Below are positions 1-7,764 of a stretch of DNA of 64,000 nt, one piece after another. A model generated the notes under the pieces. That model was given only the letters and a program-made list of their open reading frames with translations, did not search any database and was not told the DNA's origin. The stretch lies in assembly GCF_030913365.1 (NCBI RefSeq), contig NZ_CP133160.1:3572001-3636000 (forward strand). Reading direction: 5' to 3'. Origin of the DNA: Stenotrophomonas sp. 24(2023). Lineage in GTDB: Bacteria; Pseudomonadota; Gammaproteobacteria; Xanthomonadales; Xanthomonadaceae. The stretch's first letter is position 1. Every line of letters begins with the position of its first letter. The translations under genes were made by a program, and so were the position numbers.

Positions 1-398
1 TAGATCCGCCGGGCTCCGAGGTGATCAAGATCGCACCGGTGCTGATTGGGGCAAAAGGTGGCGCACTGCAGACCATCGTTGGCGCGGCGCTCTGGGCTGT
101 TGCGACGTACATGACCATTGGCGCTGCAGGCTTTGCTCTCGCTGCCTGGTCTGCCGCTGCCAACATGGGTGTGGCTCTGGCGTTGGGCGGTGTTTCCCAG
201 ATGCTGGCGCCTGTACCCAAGGGGGTGGGTAGCAAAGACAAGCCTGAGAACCAGCCCAGTTACAGCATGAATGGAACTGTCAACACGCAGGCGCAGGGCG
301 GCCCGGTGCCGCTCGCCTACGGTGGGCACGACACCAAGGGAATGATGGTGGGGTCGGCCATCATCAGCGGTGGTATCTACGCGGAGGACCAGCTTTGA
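1..398 (+). CDS. Phage tail tip assembly protein I (lambda gpI-like), 5' end outside window
   Basis: The reading frame is open from the first bases of the window (in-frame codons from position 3), so this is the C-terminal part of a longer gene; the GTG at 21 is probably internal. About 130 residues are visible: a Gly/Ala-rich hydrophobic stretch (AGFALAAWSAAANMGVALAL) followed by a polar tail that ends in GGIYAEDQL. This pattern and the position directly before a gpJ homologue match the C-terminal half of lambda-type tail assembly protein I, which acts with J, K and L in building the tail tip. The stop codon overlaps the TTG start of the J gene, so the two are translationally coupled. The family call rests on context and the glycine-rich pattern, not on a catalytic motif. 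Confidence 0.75.
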   Translation, partial: DPPGSEVIKIAPVLIGAKGGALQTIVGAALWAVATYMTIGAAGFALAAWSAAANMGVALALGGVSQMLAPVPKGVGSKDKPENQPSYSMNGTVNTQAQGGPVPLAYGGHDTKGMMVGSAIISGGIYAEDQL

Positions 399-3300
399 AC
401 ATGACCCCGCCGAGCGCAACTGTGATGCGCAAGCTTCCCATCGTTGGTGCGAAGAAGGGACAGAGCAAAGGCCGCGAACCAGTCGAGGCCCCCGATTCGC
501 TACGCTCGATGTCCTATGCCCGTGTGTTGGACCTGATTAGTGAGGGTGAAATCCGCGGGCTGGTTGCTGGTAACCAGTCCATCTACCTGGACCAGGTGCC
601 GATCCAGAACGCCGATGGCGGCCTGAACTTTCAGAACGTGCGCGTGGACACCCGCGCCGGCACTCAGGAGCAGACATCCATCCCGGGCTTCCCTTCTGTA
701 GAGAATGAGGTTCCGGTCAATGTGGAGCTGCGAAGCAATACCCCAGTGACCCGGTCCATTTCCGGCGTATCGCTGTCAGCAGTACGTGTGCGCCTGGCTG
801 TGCCCGCATTGCAGAAGATAAATTCCAGCAATGGCGAGATTGATGGGTATAGCATCAGTTATGCCATCGATCTGTCCACCAATAACGGTCCCTTCACCAC
901 TATATTGACTGCAGCGTTCTCGGGTAAGACCACTACCCCTTATGAGCGTAGCCATCGCATCGATCTGCCAGAGGGGAGCCAGTGGCAGGTGCGAATCCGG
1001 CGCCTGACGCCCAACGCCAACAGCAGCACTATCGCTGATACAGTCACGGTGGTTTCACTGACGGAAGTGATTGATGCGAAGTTGCGGTATCCGAATTGCG
1101 CCATCGCCGCAGTGCAGGTAGATGCTAGCCAGTTCCAAAGCAAGCCGACCACGGCCTACCGCATCTGGGGCCGTATCATCCAAGTGCCGACCAACTATGA
1201 CCCGATGACGCGTACCTATACCGGTTCCTGGGATGGAACGTTCAAGGCTGCTTGGACGAATAACCCGGCCTGGGTTTTCTACGACATCGTGACCAATGAC
1301 CGTTTCGGCCTTGGCCATCGCATCCCGCAAGCTTATGTGGACAAATGGAACCTGTATGCAATTGCCCGGTACTGTGACCAGTTGGTGAGTGACGGCATGG
1401 GGGGCATGGAGCCGCGCTTCACATGCAGCTTGTATCTGCAGACAGAGGTTGATGCCTTCCGGGTGTTACAGGACATGGCGAGCATGTTCCGGGGCATCAG
1501 CTTCTATGCCGCCGGCCAGGTGCTTGCCTCGGCAGACATGCCGCGCGATCCGGCGTTCACCTATACCCAGGCTAACGTGGTGGCGGGGCGCTTCACCTAC
1601 GAGGGCACCTCACGTCGTTCGCGTCATACGGTTGCTCAGGTGTCTTGGACCGACCCGGATGACTTCGGCAGGCAGAAGGTGGAGGCTGTACAGCTGCGCA
1701 GTGGGATTGCGCGCTATGGCATCAACAGTACTAGCGTGATTGCCTTCGGTTGCCACAGTCGAGGTCAAGCGCAGCGCATCGGCAACCACATTCTGGTAAG
1801 CGAGGGGCTGGAAACCGAGACGGTGGCGTTTTCGGTGGGGCTGGACGCGCTGCGCGTGTCCGTAGGGGATGTCATACGTGTAGCGGATCCAGACAAGACC
1901 GGGCGCCGCATGGGCGGGCGGGCACGTAGCGCGGGCGCAAGCACGCTGGTCGTGGACCGTGTACCCGACGGGGCCGCCGCCGGCCATACGTTGCACGCGA
2001 CCCTGCCCAACGGTCGCACCGAGACCCGGACCATTCAGGCCATCACCGGCAACGAGGTGCGATTGACCGTGCCCTGGTCAGCCTTACCGGTGGCGGAATC
2101 CACCTGGGCCATGGAATCGCCGGAGTTGGTGTTGCAGCTGTTCAGGGTCATGTCAATCACCGAGAGTGATGATGGGGCCACTTACAACGTGGTAGGCCTG
2201 AAGCATGTGCCTGGGAAATTCGCGGCCATCGATGACGGCACGCGGATCGAGCTGCCGCCTGTCAGCATCATTCCGCCCAGTGTGCAGTTGCCTCCCGCCA
2301 GTGTGAAGCTGTCTGCGCATTCAATTATCGATCAGGGCATTGCCACGCATATATTGACGATCGCTTGGGAACAGGCCGACAAGGCTATCGCCTACGACGT
2401 GGAATGGCGCCGTGGTGATCTTGACTGGGTTCGGGCAGGCAGGGTATCTACGCAGAGCATCGAGGTGCGGGGTGTCTATTCCGGACAGTATCTGGCGCGC
2501 GTGCGGGGGATCAACGCTGTCGGTGCGATATCGCAGCCTGCCCTGAGCCCGCTGACTACCATCGCTGGCAAGACCACGTTGCCGCCAGCGTTGGCTTCGC
2601 TCACGACCACGCCGCTGCCGTTCGCGATTGCGCTGGGCTGGGCCTTCCCACCTGGGGCTACCGATACTGAGCGTACTGAAATCTGGCGCAGCACTGGCCC
2701 GAACCGGGTCGATGCAGTGAAGTTGGGCGATTACGCCTATCCACAGAATCGCCTGCAATTGGACGGGTTGGCTGCCGGTGTACGGTTCTACTTCTGGGGC
2801 CGTCTGGTGGACCGCAGCGGCAACATCGGTCCGTGGTACCCGGCCAGTACTGGAGTCATGGGTGAGGCTAGTTCCAAGCAGTCCGACTATGATGCCTACT
2901 TCGTCGGCAAGATCAGCGAGAGCGCGCTGGGCAAGAGTTTGCAGTCCAAAATCGGCAGCATCAGCGGGCTGGTGCCACTGGTGTGGACCGTGGGAGGGGC
3001 CTACGAACCCGGACAGACCGTGGTCCACAACGGCCGCATCTGGCAATGGAAAGGGCCAGGTAGCGGCAACGAGACGCCACCCGGTACAAAGTGGCTGGAT
3101 GTTGGCCAGGCTGTCACAGACGCAGGTTCGTTAATCCGGCGGGTGGACCAGTTGGATCTGCGCGCAACAGAGGTGGATGGCAAGGTGGCCGCGGTAGGCC
3201 AGCAGGTAAGCGGCTTGGTGGCGCAGCACAGCGCTGAACATGCCGGAGATGACGACTGGAATGCTGGCGATGAGACATCTTTTGCCGGCACGATTACGAC

Positions 3301-3853
3301 CCTGTCGATCGTTGCTAGCGGTGACTATGCGCTGTCCAAGCGGGTGGAGACCACCGAGGTCACTGTTGGCGAAACGGGCGCTATGGTTGAGCAAAACACG
3401 CAGGCCGTAGCCGATCTTAAAGGCAGGATCTCTGCTTCATGGAACCTGAAGCTGCAGATCAACGCCAATGGTCAGTACTACGCTGCCGGTATGGGTATCG
3501 GTATCGAGAACCAGCCTGATGGCAGTTTTCAGAGTCAGATCCTGTTCCAGGCAGATCGCTTTGCGCTGGTCAATGTGATCAACGGCAATGTGACCAGCCC
3601 CTTCGTGATTCACGGAGGACAGACGTTCATAAGCCAGGCGCTGATCGGAGATGCTTGGATTACCAATGCAATGATCGGAAGCGAAGTCAAGTCGAATGCG
3701 ATTGATTCTCAGGGTAGGCCGCTCTGGCGTCTGGATAAGGGAGGCGTTGCCGAGTTCAACGCTGCGGACGGATCGGGTTCGTCGCGCTTCACCGGCAGGG
3801 AGTGGATTCTGCGCGACTCGAATGGCGTGGCTCGTGTCGAAATCGGGCTCTGA
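395..3853 (+). CDS. Phage tail tip / host-specificity protein J
   Basis: An 1152-residue protein of the lambda gpJ family, the baseplate-hub/central-fibre protein at the tip of a siphophage tail that contacts the host receptor. N-terminal features fit the family: a basic start, then SMSYARVLDLISEGEIRGL and YLDQVPIQNADG. The middle (about residues 640-830) holds fibronectin-III-like beta-sandwich sequence, and the C-terminal 150 residues (LQINANGQYYAAGMGIGIEN, then QSQILFQADRFALVN) match the conserved C-terminal segment of gpJ-like proteins. I chose TTG at 395 because a GGAGG Shine-Dalgarno at 383-387 sits 7 nt before it; ATG at 401 is the alternative. The host-range part should be the last third. 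The product is long, uninterrupted and near the usual family length (about 1130), so the gene appears intact. Confidence 0.95.
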   Translation: MNMTPPSATVMRKLPIVGAKKGQSKGREPVEAPDSLRSMSYARVLDLISEGEIRGLVAGNQSIYLDQVPIQNADGGLNFQNVRVDTRAGTQEQTSIPGFPSVENEVPVNVELRSNTPVTRSISGVSLSAVRVRLAVPALQKINSSNGEIDGYSISYAIDLSTNNGPFTTILTAAFSGKTTTPYERSHRIDLPEGSQWQVRIRRLTPNANSSTIADTVTVVSLTEVIDAKLRYPNCAIAAVQVDASQFQSKPTTAYRIWGRIIQVPTNYDPMTRTYTGSWDGTFKAAWTNNPAWVFYDIVTNDRFGLGHRIPQAYVDKWNLYAIARYCDQLVSDGMGGMEPRFTCSLYLQTEVDAFRVLQDMASMFRGISFYAAGQVLASADMPRDPAFTYTQANVVAGRFTYEGTSRRSRHTVAQVSWTDPDDFGRQKVEAVQLRSGIARYGINSTSVIAFGCHSRGQAQRIGNHILVSEGLETETVAFSVGLDALRVSVGDVIRVADPDKTGRRMGGRARSAGASTLVVDRVPDGAAAGHTLHATLPNGRTETRTIQAITGNEVRLTVPWSALPVAESTWAMESPELVLQLFRVMSITESDDGATYNVVGLKHVPGKFAAIDDGTRIELPPVSIIPPSVQLPPASVKLSAHSIIDQGIATHILTIAWEQADKAIAYDVEWRRGDLDWVRAGRVSTQSIEVRGVYSGQYLARVRGINAVGAISQPALSPLTTIAGKTTLPPALASLTTTPLPFAIALGWAFPPGATDTERTEIWRSTGPNRVDAVKLGDYAYPQNRLQLDGLAAGVRFYFWGRLVDRSGNIGPWYPASTGVMGEASSKQSDYDAYFVGKISESALGKSLQSKIGSISGLVPLVWTVGGAYEPGQTVVHNGRIWQWKGPGSGNETPPGTKWLDVGQAVTDAGSLIRRVDQLDLRATEVDGKVAAVGQQVSGLVAQHSAEHAGDDDWNAGDETSFAGTITTLSIVASGDYALSKRVETTEVTVGETGAMVEQNTQAVADLKGRISASWNLKLQINANGQYYAAGMGIGIENQPDGSFQSQILFQADRFALVNVINGNVTSPFVIHGGQTFISQALIGDAWITNAMIGSEVKSNAIDSQGRPLWRLDKGGVAEFNAADGSGSSRFTGREWILRDSNGVARVEIGL

Positions 3854-3855
3854 GC

Positions 3856-4122
3856 ATGCCTAGGTTCATTCTAAGAAACGCTGACGGCTCATTGCAGCTT
3901 GACCTAAGCCGTAAGGTTGCAAAGGTGCTTGGGTCTGTAACCACCGGGACGTTCAATGAATCAATACAGGTGCCAGGCTTTCTAGACGGATCTCCATGGT
4001 TTTACATCGCCACCGACTCAACAGCCATGCTGGTTCCAGCGCCGGCAGTGAGTGTTGCGGGGGCCACGCTGTCATGGGCCGGTACTTCGACGCCTTTCAG
4101 GATTACCTATGGCATTTATTAG
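3856..4122 (+). CDS. Small phage tail-end protein (88 aa), function unknown
   Basis: Starts 2 nt after the stop of the J gene; ATG at 3856 is chosen because it follows that stop directly and gives the protein MPRFILRNADGSLQLDL. There is no signal peptide or membrane segment. It ends with GSPWFYIATDS, then VAGATLSWAG and YGIY. The start (basic/aromatic, RNADGS) and the end (PWFYI, GA-LSW, terminal Tyr) recur in the next gene, so the two look like a long and a short version of the same fold. Phage genes in this position after J often encode small tail-tip accessory proteins of DUF type; I cannot assign a function from sequence. Confidence 0.7.
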   Translation: MPRFILRNADGSLQLDLSRKVAKVLGSVTTGTFNESIQVPGFLDGSPWFYIATDSTAMLVPAPAVSVAGATLSWAGTSTPFRITYGIY

Positions 4123-4831
4123 GATCAAAAACGATAGTAGTACTGTGCTGATTGATGATGAGTACGTTAATTTGTGCGTGGCCGAGCAAGGGGTTTTCGT
4201 CTTGTCCGGTACGACGAGCGTGGGTGCGCGGTTTGGAACTATCAGCTATACCTCCAATTCGCCCTATCCACCAATGCTGGCGCTACAGTTTCCGTACTTC
4301 CATACGGTTGTAGCGTATACAAGGTTGGACAATACGCACACATGGCATGTATCGGCTGCAAGTGCAGCGGGGGGGAGGCAGGGCACATATTTCATATTCG
4401 ATGTGCCTGCCGCACGATTGCCGGGAACTGGATTGGTGGTGATGCGGAACGCGCAAGGCGAGGCAACTTTCGATAGCGACGGTCGTTACATGCGCGTAGA
4501 CGGATTCTTTCAGAACCAGATGACGGATCAGCCTGGAAGCGCTGATCTTGTCCCTGGTCGCACCTACGCCGTTGCCCATGCCAGCGCGGCCTTCTTCAAC
4601 GAACGCAGGCTGGCCCCATCACCGCCCAATCCTGGCAACCCCAGCGCGCCGGGACCTTGGTTCTATATCGATGATGCCGAGCAGTTCGGGTATGCGATAT
4701 CCGGAGCTCAGCTCTCCTGGGGCCGCTTCCCATACCATAGTGGACAATTCCAGTTGCCACGTCCTGGTATGGGATCTTCCGTCAGAAGTTCCAGAGCGGC
4801 GGCAATGGTGATCGACGTGACCGGTTACTGA
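4109..4831 (+). CDS. Phage tail-end protein (240 aa), function unknown
   Basis: ATG at 4109 lies inside the last codons of the previous gene (14-nt overlap) and gives MAFIRIKNDSSTVLIDDEY. The protein is rich in beta-prone, aromatic and small residues, with no transmembrane helix. It contains FDSDGRYMRVDGFFQN and a Pro-rich linker (APSPPNPGNPSAPGP) before PWFYIDDAEQ and SGAQLSWGRF, and ends in VIDVTGY. This layout resembles the DUF6453-like proteins found after J in many siphophages (inference, not tested). The overlap with the upstream gene suggests coupled translation. This is the last phage gene visible; no integrase, lysis or immunity gene lies to its right. Confidence 0.7.
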   Translation: MAFIRIKNDSSTVLIDDEYVNLCVAEQGVFVLSGTTSVGARFGTISYTSNSPYPPMLALQFPYFHTVVAYTRLDNTHTWHVSAASAAGGRQGTYFIFDVPAARLPGTGLVVMRNAQGEATFDSDGRYMRVDGFFQNQMTDQPGSADLVPGRTYAVAHASAAFFNERRLAPSPPNPGNPSAPGPWFYIDDAEQFGYAISGAQLSWGRFPYHSGQFQLPRPGMGSSVRSSRAAAMVIDVTGY

Positions 4832-5190
4832 GTTTGAAGCGTCTATCGGTGCCAAAATCGCTCTGGAGCCATACGCTGTCACGAATTTCCATGTGACCTG
4901 GGTTTTCATGGATTTTCGCAGAGAAGAATGGATTCCCATACGCGCGAATGTCCAAGTCTGCGCTGGCTGCTGGGTCGGGAAATGTGGGGGGGAATTTTCT
5001 ATAGTAATTGGGTGGTAAAGCTCAGGTGGAGGGGTAGGGGCTCTGGTCAATCCCGTCGCGAGCTATGGTCTCGTCGAAGTGCTCAAGTGCGCCACTGGTG
5101 TGCTGGCTGGTGTCGATGATATGAGATCAACGATCAACCTGATTCTCGAGCAGCCGGGCGGCACTTCAAGGGCAGTAGTTCGCTGCGCGT
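4832..5190. other. Intergenic prophage-chromosome border, no gene recognised
   Basis: About 360 bases without a convincing gene. The short open frames here have no Shine-Dalgarno and no recognisable motif, and base composition is lower in GC than in the chromosome to the right. The right attachment site of the prophage is expected in or near this stretch, but it cannot be defined without the left end, which is outside the window. Confidence 0.5.
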
Positions 5191-5387
5191 CGGGCGCTGG
5201 GATGAGCGCTACGCCGTACTGGCTGTTCGATGCGATGACCCGGTACGAATTCAACGACCGGCTGTCGGCCACGCTGAACGTCAACAACCTGCTGGACAAG
5301 AAGTACTACACCATCTTCAGCTGGTACAGCACCTACACCTGGGGTGAGCCACGCAACGTGCGGCTGACGGTGAACTACCGCTTCTGA
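5191..5387 (+). pseudogene. 3' remnant of a TonB-dependent siderophore receptor
   Basis: The last 58 or so codons encode the C-terminal beta-strands of an outer-membrane TonB-dependent receptor: YWLFDAMTRYEFND, then LNVNNLLDKKYYTIFSWYS, then WGEPRNVRLTVNYRF with the terminal Phe used for outer-membrane insertion. The GEPRNV...YRF ending is typical of ferric-siderophore receptors (FhuE/FpvA/FecA type). A full receptor has about 700 residues; the plug and most of the barrel are missing here, and sequence upstream of about 5190 shows no receptor similarity. The frame is open back to 5079, but that part looks like unrelated sequence. Most likely the gene was cut by the prophage or by a deletion next to it. 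Confidence 0.85.
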
Positions 5388-5400
5388 CAGGCGGCGGCAC

Positions 5401-5429
5401 GGACAGGAGCGGCCTTGCCGTTCCTGTCC
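5401..5429. terminator. Hairpin after the receptor remnant
   Basis: Inverted repeat GGACAGGA (5401-5408) / TCCTGTCC (5422-5429) with further pairing inside (GCGG/GCCG). It lies between the plus-strand remnant and the minus-strand pirin gene, where a bidirectional terminator is expected. There is no T-run, so intrinsic termination is uncertain. Confidence 0.4.
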
Positions 5430-5451
5430 GCGGCGGCGGGCAATGCGCCGC

Positions 5452-6153
5452 TTACAGCGGCAGGTCGAACACCAGCACTTCGGCGCCATTGCCGTTTTCC
5501 AGGGTCAGCTGCGCCTCGTCGCTGACCTGCAGTGCATCGCCGGCCTCCAGCGTGATGCCGTTGACCTGCAGCTGGCCACGGGCCACCTGCACATACGCGC
5601 CACGGCCGGCGCCCAGTGCGTGGTGCAGCACCTGCGGGCCATCGAGAATGGTGGCATAGATGCGGGCATCCTGATGGATGCGCAGCGAACCGTCGGTGCC
5701 ATCGGGCGAGGCGACCAGACGCAGCTGGCCGCGCTTGGCCTCCGGTGCGAAGTGGCGCTCCTCGTAGGACGGGGCGATGTTCTCGGTTTCCGGGAAGATC
5801 CAGATCTGCAGGAAATGCACCGGCTCGCTGGGCGAGTGGTTGAATTCACTATGGGTGACGCCGCTGCCGGCACTCATGCGCTGCACATCGCCGTAGCGCA
5901 GTACCGAGCCGGTGCCCATTGAATCCTTGTGCTCCAGCGCGCCATCCAGCACGTAGGAAATGATTTCCATGTTGCTGTGCCCGTGGGTGCCGAAGCCCTG
6001 GCCGCCGATGACCTTGTCTTCGTTGATCACCCGCAGCGGCCCGAAGCTGACATGGCGCGGGTCGTAGTAGCCGGCAAAGGAGAAGGTATGGCGGGAGGAC
6101 AGCCAGCCATGCTCGGCCAGGCCACGGGTAGCGCTCTTGCGGATCTGCAGCAT
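5452..6153 (-). CDS. Pirin-like bicupin protein (YhhW/YhaK type)
   Basis: A 233-residue cytosolic pirin-family protein, close in length to E. coli YhhW, which has quercetinase activity. The N-terminal cupin carries the metal-binding set: FGTHGHSNMEIISYVLDG, HKDS and GDVQRMSAGSGVTHSEFNHS supply the usual three His and one Glu. The C-terminal cupin (VARGQLQVNGITLEAGDAL) is degenerate, as usual in pirins. ATG at 6153-6151 is preceded on the minus strand by AAGGAG with a 6-nt spacer. It is divergent from a LysR-type regulator gene 138 bp away; this pairing is common and suggests that the regulator controls it. Substrate unknown; metal binding is expected, and activity is inferred only from the family. 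Confidence 0.92.
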   Translation of the reverse strand: MLQIRKSATRGLAEHGWLSSRHTFSFAGYYDPRHVSFGPLRVINEDKVIGGQGFGTHGHSNMEIISYVLDGALEHKDSMGTGSVLRYGDVQRMSAGSGVTHSEFNHSPSEPVHFLQIWIFPETENIAPSYEERHFAPEAKRGQLRLVASPDGTDGSLRIHQDARIYATILDGPQVLHHALGAGRGAYVQVARGQLQVNGITLEAGDALQVSDEAQLTLENGNGAEVLVFDLPL

Positions 6154-6228
6154 GAGGATTCTCCTTGTTCGATGGTTTCGATGGGGTGGCCTGAAGGTTA
6201 TTGGCCCTGTTTCCCCGTTGCGGAGAAG

Positions 6229-6262
6229 TATCCGCTTGCGCCCGTGGTTTGAAAAACGGATA
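6229..6262. promoter_or_regulatory. Candidate LysR operator between pirin and lysR genes
   Basis: The inverted repeat TATCCG (6229-6234) / CGGATA (6257-6262) and an inner GTTTGAAAAAC lie in the 138-bp divergent intergenic region. LysR-type regulators usually bind such dyads between themselves and their target. This is positional inference; no -35/-10 pair is clear. Confidence 0.3.
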
Positions 6263-6291
6263 GTTTTGACAGCCATCATCGAAAATTTCGA

Positions 6292-7212
6292 ATGCTCAAG
6301 CTCAGCCTCGATGCCCTGCAGATCCTGGATGCCATTGACCGCCGTGGCTCGTTTGCGGCCGCTGGCAAGGCCCTGCACAAGGTGCCCTCGACCATTTCCT
6401 ACACCGTGGCCAGGCTGGAGGAGGATCTGGGGGTGCAGCTGTTTGATCGGGTCGGTCCGCGCGCGGAACTGACCGCCGCCGGGCGTGCGCTGCTGGAGGA
6501 GGGGCGCCACCTGCTGCGCGCCGCCCGCGATCTGGAAATGCGGGTGCGGCGCGTAGCCTCCGGCTGGGAAGCCGAGTTGACCCTGGCGGTGGACTCGATG
6601 TTTCCGATCGGGCTGCTGGGCGGGGAGATCGCCGCGTTCCGCGCTGCCGCCGCTCCCACCCGGCTGCGGCTGATCGGCGAGGCGCTGTCAGGGACCTGGG
6701 AAGCCTTGCTGGACCGGCGCGCGGACCTGCTGGTCGGGGCCGCAGGCGAGGGGCCCAGCGGGGGCGGCTACGTGGTCGAACCGATGGGCAGCATCGGTTT
6801 CGTGTTCGCGGTATCGCCACAGCATCCGCTGGCGTCGGTACCGGGCGTGCTGGGGCGCGAGCAGTTGGCCGAGCATTGTGCGATCGCGGTGGCCGATTCA
6901 GCGCGCCGACTGCTGCCGCGCACGGTCGGCCTGCTGATGGGGCAGGAAACGCTGACCGTGCCGGACATGGCCAGCAAGCTGCACCTGCAGCGTGCCGGGC
7001 TGGGTTTCGGTTTCCTGCCCGAACCCTGTGCGCGTGCGGCGGTGGCACGTGGCCAACTGGTGATCCGCGAGGTGGAGGAGCACAAGCCGGAGGAAACGTT
7101 CTGGCTGGCCTGGCGCACCGGCGAGGAGGGCGCCGCCCTGCGCTGGTGGCGTGAACGCCTGCGCCGGCCGGGCCTGCTGGCCCAGTGGTGGCAGGCGATG
7201 GCCGAGGCGTAG
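6292..7212 (+). CDS. LysR-family transcriptional regulator
   Basis: A 306-residue LysR-type regulator. The N-terminal winged helix-turn-helix is clear: LDALQILDAIDRRGSFAAAG, then ALHKVPSTISYTVARLEEDL and GVQLFDR at residues 1-60. A linker helix and the substrate-binding-like effector domain follow (about 90-290). It is transcribed away from the pirin gene, which is the probable target. The TAG stop codon (7210-7212) is itself part of a GTAG repeat unit. A close relative is the YhaJ-type regulator that sits beside pirin genes in enterobacteria; the effector is unknown. Confidence 0.93.
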   Translation: MLKLSLDALQILDAIDRRGSFAAAGKALHKVPSTISYTVARLEEDLGVQLFDRVGPRAELTAAGRALLEEGRHLLRAARDLEMRVRRVASGWEAELTLAVDSMFPIGLLGGEIAAFRAAAAPTRLRLIGEALSGTWEALLDRRADLLVGAAGEGPSGGGYVVEPMGSIGFVFAVSPQHPLASVPGVLGREQLAEHCAIAVADSARRLLPRTVGLLMGQETLTVPDMASKLHLQRAGLGFGFLPEPCARAAVARGQLVIREVEEHKPEETFWLAWRTGEEGAALRWWRERLRRPGLLAQWWQAMAEA

Positions 7213-7320
7213 ATCCACGCCGCGGCGGATGGGGGCGACGGTGTTGTAGATCCACGCCATGCGTGGATGCCTGTGCCATCCCGCGCGATCGAGCATCAGC
7301 CAGGCATGGCCTGGCTCTAC
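7209..7320. repeat. Three SMAG-type (GTAG) palindromic repeats
   Basis: Three units of the GTAG repeat family. A degenerate copy begins at 7209 and overlaps the stop codon of the regulator gene; a perfect unit lies at 7246-7269 (GTAGATCCACGCC then ATGCGTGGATG); an inverted unit with GCCAGGC/GCCTGGC arms lies at 7297-7320. Each is about 24 nt with complementary arms, as described for S. maltophilia SMAG elements, which can form hairpins at mRNA 3' ends. Confidence 0.85.
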
Positions 7321-7338
7321 AGGAAGCAAGCATCACGC

Positions 7339-7369
7339 AAAAAAAAACAGCAGGCCAAGGCCTGCTGTT
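7339..7369 (-). terminator. Rho-independent terminator of the tRNA-Arg cluster
   Basis: Stem AACAGCAGGCC (7346-7356) / GGCCTGCTGTT (7359-7369). On the minus strand it is followed by nine T residues (A-run at 7339-7347). It lies directly downstream of the three minus-strand tRNA genes. Confidence 0.9.
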
Positions 7370-7378
7370 CGGTGTAAT

Positions 7379-7455
7379 TGGCGCGCCCGGAGAGATTCGA
7401 ACTCCCGACCGCCTGGTTCGTAGCCAGGTACTCTATCCAGCTGAGCTACGGGCGC
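7379..7455 (-). tRNA. tRNA-Arg(ACG), copy 1
   Basis: A 77-nt cloverleaf with acceptor GCGCCCG/CGGGCGC, discriminator G, encoded CCA (TGG at 7379-7381) and anticodon arm CCTGG-CTACGAA-CCAGG. Anticodon ACG reads CGU/CGC/CGA after A34 is converted to inosine. It is the promoter-distal copy of the three. Confidence 0.97.
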
Positions 7456-7515
7456 GCATTACAAACTTGGTTTTTCTACTGCCACAGGATTCCGCAAAGA
7501 ACCCTGCATCAAAAA

Positions 7516-7592
7516 TGGCGCGCCCGGAGAGATTCGAACTCCCGACCGCCTGGTTCGTAGCCAGGTACTCTATCCAGCTGAGCTACGGGCGC
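7516..7592 (-). tRNA. tRNA-Arg(ACG), copy 2
   Basis: Identical in sequence to the copy at 7379-7455: same acceptor stem, ACG anticodon and encoded CCA. The 60-bp spacer to copy 1 carries no other feature. Probably processed from one transcript with its neighbours. Confidence 0.97.
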
Positions 7593-7624
7593 GCGGTTTA
7601 CTGCGTACTGCAATGGTCTGTCGA

Positions 7625-7701
7625 TGGTGCGCCCGGAGAGATTCGAACTCCCGACCGCCTGGTTCGTAGCCAGGTACTCTATCCAGCTGAGCTACGGGCG
7701 C
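7625..7701 (-). tRNA. tRNA-Arg(ACG), copy 3
   Basis: Same 77-nt tRNA as the other two copies except for the discriminator base, which reads A here instead of G (T at 7628 on the plus strand). CCA is encoded at 7627-7625. It is the first gene of the minus-strand cluster. Confidence 0.97.
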
Positions 7702-7764
7702 CCTGCGACAGGAGCGGAATTATGCGGATGAACGCCGGGTTCGTCAACGTTTTTGTGAAGATAT

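Noticed and set aside
5443..5922. Open frame opposite the pirin gene
   Set aside because: It is complementary to a complete cupin protein and has no motif.
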